A stretch of 64,000 nt of DNA from Colwellia sp. BRX10-3 (GTDB taxonomy: Bacteria; Pseudomonadota; Gammaproteobacteria; Enterobacterales; Alteromonadaceae), in the NCBI RefSeq assembly GCF_014077505.1, contig NZ_JACGWA010000001.1, forward strand, positions 310,001-374,000, written 5' to 3'. Positions 61,737 to 64,000 of this stretch are shown here, piece after piece. Position 1 is the stretch's first letter; every line of letters begins with the position of its first letter. Under the pieces are notes generated by a model, which was given only the letters and a program-made list of their open reading frames with translations, was not told where the DNA came from and ran no database searches. Both the position numbers and the translations under genes were made by a program.

Positions 61737-62900
61737 ATGCGCTTAAGTTTAATCGGCCTTTGTTTTGCTATATATAGTAGCGCTAGTTTCGGGCAATGGT
61801 ATGAATCGCAAGGTGTCGCGAGCATAAAAAACAATGATAATAAAGCCGCAAAAGCTCAGGCTGTTCACAATGCATTGAAAAAAGCCTTATTAGTTGCAGG
61901 TGCCTCAGTGTCAAGTGTTCAACAGGTAGTCAACGGTTTGTTAACCCAAGATGAAATTAGCATTCGTGCCAGTGGCAGCGTTAATTCACTAGAGCTGATA
62001 AGCGAGAACTATAGCGGCGACCTGGTTACTGTTACTATTCGAGCTGATATTTTCCCTCAAGAAAAAAAATGTTTCGCCGCTGATTATAAAAAATCAATGC
62101 TGTTAACCCGCAGTAACATACTACACCGCGAACAAGCTAATATTGGTAACATTTATTCTATTGATCGAACATTGATCAAAAAACTCGCTAATAAAATACA
62201 GCAGCAAGGCATATATTTAGATACTAAACTGGCCTTACAAACCAAAACTGAATTTTCACGCTATAACCAAAGTCTGCAAACACAGAGTTTAAAAAACTTA
62301 ACCATGTCATTAGCGAATATGACGGATAGCCAATATGTTTTATTTTCAGAAATCCAAGATCTTTCTTTGGCGAACGACGAAAATAATGACTGGCAATTTT
62401 GGCAAAAAAACATCTATCAACGCCAATTCAATATCGCACTTTATATTCACGACGGTACCACAGGTGAAAGAATTTTGGATAAGCACTACCAAAGCTCTGC
62501 CCCTTGGGATTTCGATGATCGTAAACAAGTGGACGTAACTAGTCATAATTTTTGGCAGAGTGAGTACGGCCAACAAATTAGTGTAACTTTGGATGATATG
62601 GTCAGTGATATTGATGAAAATATGATGTGTCAGCCAACCCAAGGCAGAATTGTACAAGTTCAAGGAAATTCAATTACTTTTAACTTAGGCAAAAGGCACG
62701 GCGTTAAGGTAGGTGATAAATTCTCATTGTTGCATTTAAATAACTTTATTAGTGATGATAAACGCTCATATTCGGGTTTTAATATCAGCCCTTATAAAGT
62801 TATTGTCACTTCTGTTAGTCAAGACAGTGCACATGCAACCACCGCAGAACAACACATATTGGACAATATTCAGGTCAATGATTTGGCGGTAAGATATTAG
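61737..62900 (+). CDS. flgT: flagellar H-ring protein FlgT
   Basis: A 387-residue periplasmic protein with a signal peptide (about 1-19, ending SASFG). The N-terminal domain (WYESQGVASIKNNDNKAAKAQAVHNALKKALLVAGASVSSVQ, in part) resembles Vibrio FlgT; the C-terminal part (QVQGNSITFNLGKRHGVKVGDKFSLLH, in part) is a small beta-barrel-like domain. In Vibrio FlgT builds the H-ring that helps place MotX/MotY for the sodium motor. I use the second ATG, 6 bases after AAGAG. motX and motY are not in this window. Confidence 0.9.
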   Translation: MRLSLIGLCFAIYSSASFGQWYESQGVASIKNNDNKAAKAQAVHNALKKALLVAGASVSSVQQVVNGLLTQDEISIRASGSVNSLELISENYSGDLVTVTIRADIFPQEKKCFAADYKKSMLLTRSNILHREQANIGNIYSIDRTLIKKLANKIQQQGIYLDTKLALQTKTEFSRYNQSLQTQSLKNLTMSLANMTDSQYVLFSEIQDLSLANDENNDWQFWQKNIYQRQFNIALYIHDGTTGERILDKHYQSSAPWDFDDRKQVDVTSHNFWQSEYGQQISVTLDDMVSDIDENMMCQPTQGRIVQVQGNSITFNLGKRHGVKVGDKFSLLHLNNFISDDKRSYSGFNISPYKVIVTSVSQDSAHATTAEQHILDNIQVNDLAVRY

Positions 62901-63412
62901 AGAACTTCATAGCGCTAGGCTTAATATAAGTTTGTTGATGTCCATACTAAATATATAACAGAGTGTTAGCTGTGCTACATATACAACACTTAATACTTAA
63001 TACTTAATAGTACTAATTTACCCGCGTTATGAACTTAATTAAGTAATACTGCCTACTATTAATACTTGGGTGATATTGGGTAATTGTGACATTGAAAGGT
63101 CAGCTATTAGCTTTTTGAAAGAAAAAATTAGTCTGTATATCTTTAGAAATACACATTAAAAAAAAGCTAATAAAAACGAAAGGCGAAAGCACTTGAAACA
63201 TCAAAATTTCTCTTTCAATTCCATTTGATAATAATTCAGTGTTACTAAAATAATATGGTTTAAAACTCTATATTTAAATTTGCGCTACTACTTTTAAAGC
63301 AACAGCCCTATTGAAAAATAAATATCAACTAATTGAAATTTGATGTTAATATTTTAAAATATTGAAAAACAACTGTTAACCTAATTGATTTTCTATTATA
63401 TTTTTCAATTAA
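62901..63412. other. AT-rich intergenic region before the tRNA-like sequences
   Basis: 512 bases with no convincing ORF and no clear flgT terminator. The only repeat seen is the heptamer ACTTAAT three times in tandem at 62988-63008. Confidence 0.5.
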
Positions 63413-63466
63413 GTCCCAGTAACTCAGTTGGATAGAGTACTAGCCTCCTAAGCTGGAAGTCGCAGG
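63413..63466 (+). pseudogene. tRNA-Arg(CCT) fragment, 3' part lost
   Basis: The 5' acceptor strand GTCCCAG, D-arm (ACTC/GAGT), anticodon arm (CTAGC-CTCCTAA-GCTGG, anticodon CCT) and variable loop are in order, ending in the T-stem strand GCAGG. Then TTTTTTATG replaces the T-loop; no matching T-stem or acceptor strand follows. The D-stem has compensating changes from the usual GCTC/GAGC, so it was a working tRNA before it was cut. Confidence 0.75.
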
Positions 63467-63520
63467 TTTTTTATGTGCTATAGAGGGAGGGCACAAGTAA
63501 AAGGTAAATAAAAGTTCAAT

Positions 63521-63597
63521 CGAGGCGTAGCTCAACTGGATAGAGCATCCCCCTCCTAAGGGGAAGGTTGTGGGATCGTCCCCCACCGCTTCGGCCA
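63521..63597 (+). tRNA. tRNA-Arg(CCT), with unusual T-loop
   Basis: A full cloverleaf of 77 bases: acceptor CGAGGCG/CGCTTCG (one G-U), D-stem GCTC/GAGC, anticodon stem TCCCC/GGGGA with loop CTCCTAA (anticodon CCT at 63555-63557), variable AGGTT, T-stem GTGGG/CCCAC, discriminator G and encoded CCA. The T-loop reads ATCGTCC instead of TTCRANY; positions 54 and 58 are A and T, the reverse of the usual T54-A58 pair. It may be functional, divergent or a recent pseudogene. Confidence 0.65.
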
Positions 63598-63624
63598 TTG
63601 AGACATACAGCACATCCTGTACAT

Positions 63625-63650
63625 AAAAAAACCCCGCTGTTGCGAGGTTT
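63625..63650 (-). terminator. terminator after the 49-residue ORF
   Basis: On the minus strand AAACCTCGC pairs with GCGGGGTTT (one G-U pair, loop AACA), followed by TTTT. It starts about 15 bases after the ORF stop. Confidence 0.85.
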
Positions 63651-63665
63651 GTATTATTTAGTGAG

Positions 63666-63815
63666 CTAATTTACTAGCTCCGTATTTATTTTTTCTACTA
63701 CAACGTCCTTGTCGTCTGCTGCTGAGCCACTACTCAACAACGCTGATATTGCTAATATTAATACCGCTAATATTACCGTGGTCAGCTTAATTCCGCTTGA
63801 CGACGACTTGTTCAT
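63666..63815 (-). CDS. 49-residue small secreted or membrane-anchored protein, unknown
   Basis: Not recognised. A short Ser/Lys start (MNKSSSSGIKL) leads into one hydrophobic segment (about 12-28, TVILAVLILAISALL), then SSGSAADDKDVVVEKINTEL, so it is either a single-pass membrane protein or a signal peptide with a small acidic product. AGGA lies 7 bases before the ATG and a good terminator follows. A loose sigma-70 promoter (TTGAAA, 15 bases, TATAGT) is visible at 63876-63902 on the same strand. The set of signals argues for a real gene. Confidence 0.6.
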   Translation of the reverse strand: MNKSSSSGIKLTTVILAVLILAISALLSSGSAADDKDVVVEKINTELVN

Positions 63816-64000
63816 TACTTAATCCTATGTCAGGTTATATGTTATTAGTTTTATTGGTACATACAACCAATTCACACTATAGGATCTTCATTTCAATTTC
63901 AATAGCTTACTTTAAAAAACCAGTTATCATTGTACATTTATGCAGCAATATAATCTGAGAAATAAAAAGCCGATACCCATAAAGTAGTATCCTCTTATTA

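Noticed and set aside
1-64000. Mobile element, phage, toxin-antitoxin or defence system
   Set aside because: No transposase, integrase, restriction, toxin or other defence-type gene was recognised; the window is an ordered flagellar locus. The tRNA remnants at the right end only hint at past integration.

Overview
The window is almost entirely one chromosomal flagellar and chemotaxis locus of an AT-rich, polarly flagellated marine gammaproteobacterium. Gene content and order (flrA/flrBC regulators, flhF/flhG, parC/parP, motC/motD inside the che operon, H-ring genes flgO/flgP/flgT) point to the Alteromonadales, most likely a Colwellia/Thalassotalea-like organism. That placement is inference from gene content; no 16S or other marker is present.

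Layout. 1-3929 is housekeeping: the 3' part of serA (+), then pgpA-thiL-nusB-ribH (-) and a small membrane protein gene (+). mlaA (-) follows. From about 4945 to 38322 nearly everything is on the minus strand. Read in the direction of transcription (right to left) this is flrA; flrBC; fliEFGHIJ; fliKLMNOPQR-flhB; flhA-flhF-flhG-fliA-cheYZAB-motCD-parC-parP-cheW-DUF2802. 38823-39946 carries a small unknown gene, fliS and a fliT candidate on the plus strand. 40269-58603 (minus) holds flaG-fliD, two tandem flagellins, flgFGHIJKL, flgBCDE and cheV-cheR. 58782-60320 is flgA-flgM-flgN (+), then flgO-flgP (-) and the divergent flgT (+). The right end is AT-rich intergenic DNA with a broken tRNA-Arg(CCT), a second tRNA-Arg(CCT) with an odd T-loop, and a 49-residue ORF with its own ribosome site and terminator.

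Regulation read from the sequence. Sites of the form TGG-N10-GC (sigma-54 -24/-12) precede flrB, fliE, fliK, flhA, flgF, flgO, flgT and the unknown 94-residue gene. Sigma-28 (FliA) sites of the form TAAA-N15-GCCGATAA precede flgM, the first flagellin, the 94-residue gene region and, less certainly, flgA and flaG. This fits the known hierarchy FlrA -> FlrBC/sigma-54 -> FliA/FlgM.

No wholly new multi-gene system was found. The strongest new lead is the 94-residue ORF at 38823-39107. It resembles no family I recognise, yet sits in front of fliS-fliT behind both a consensus sigma-28 site and a sigma-54 site. Other leads are three acidic DDEFxxLLDELHG repeats in the CheA linker that resemble the CheY-docking peptides of FliM and CheZ, a hairpin that takes in the flgB ribosome site, repeats in FliK, and the tandem tRNA-Arg(CCT) pair.
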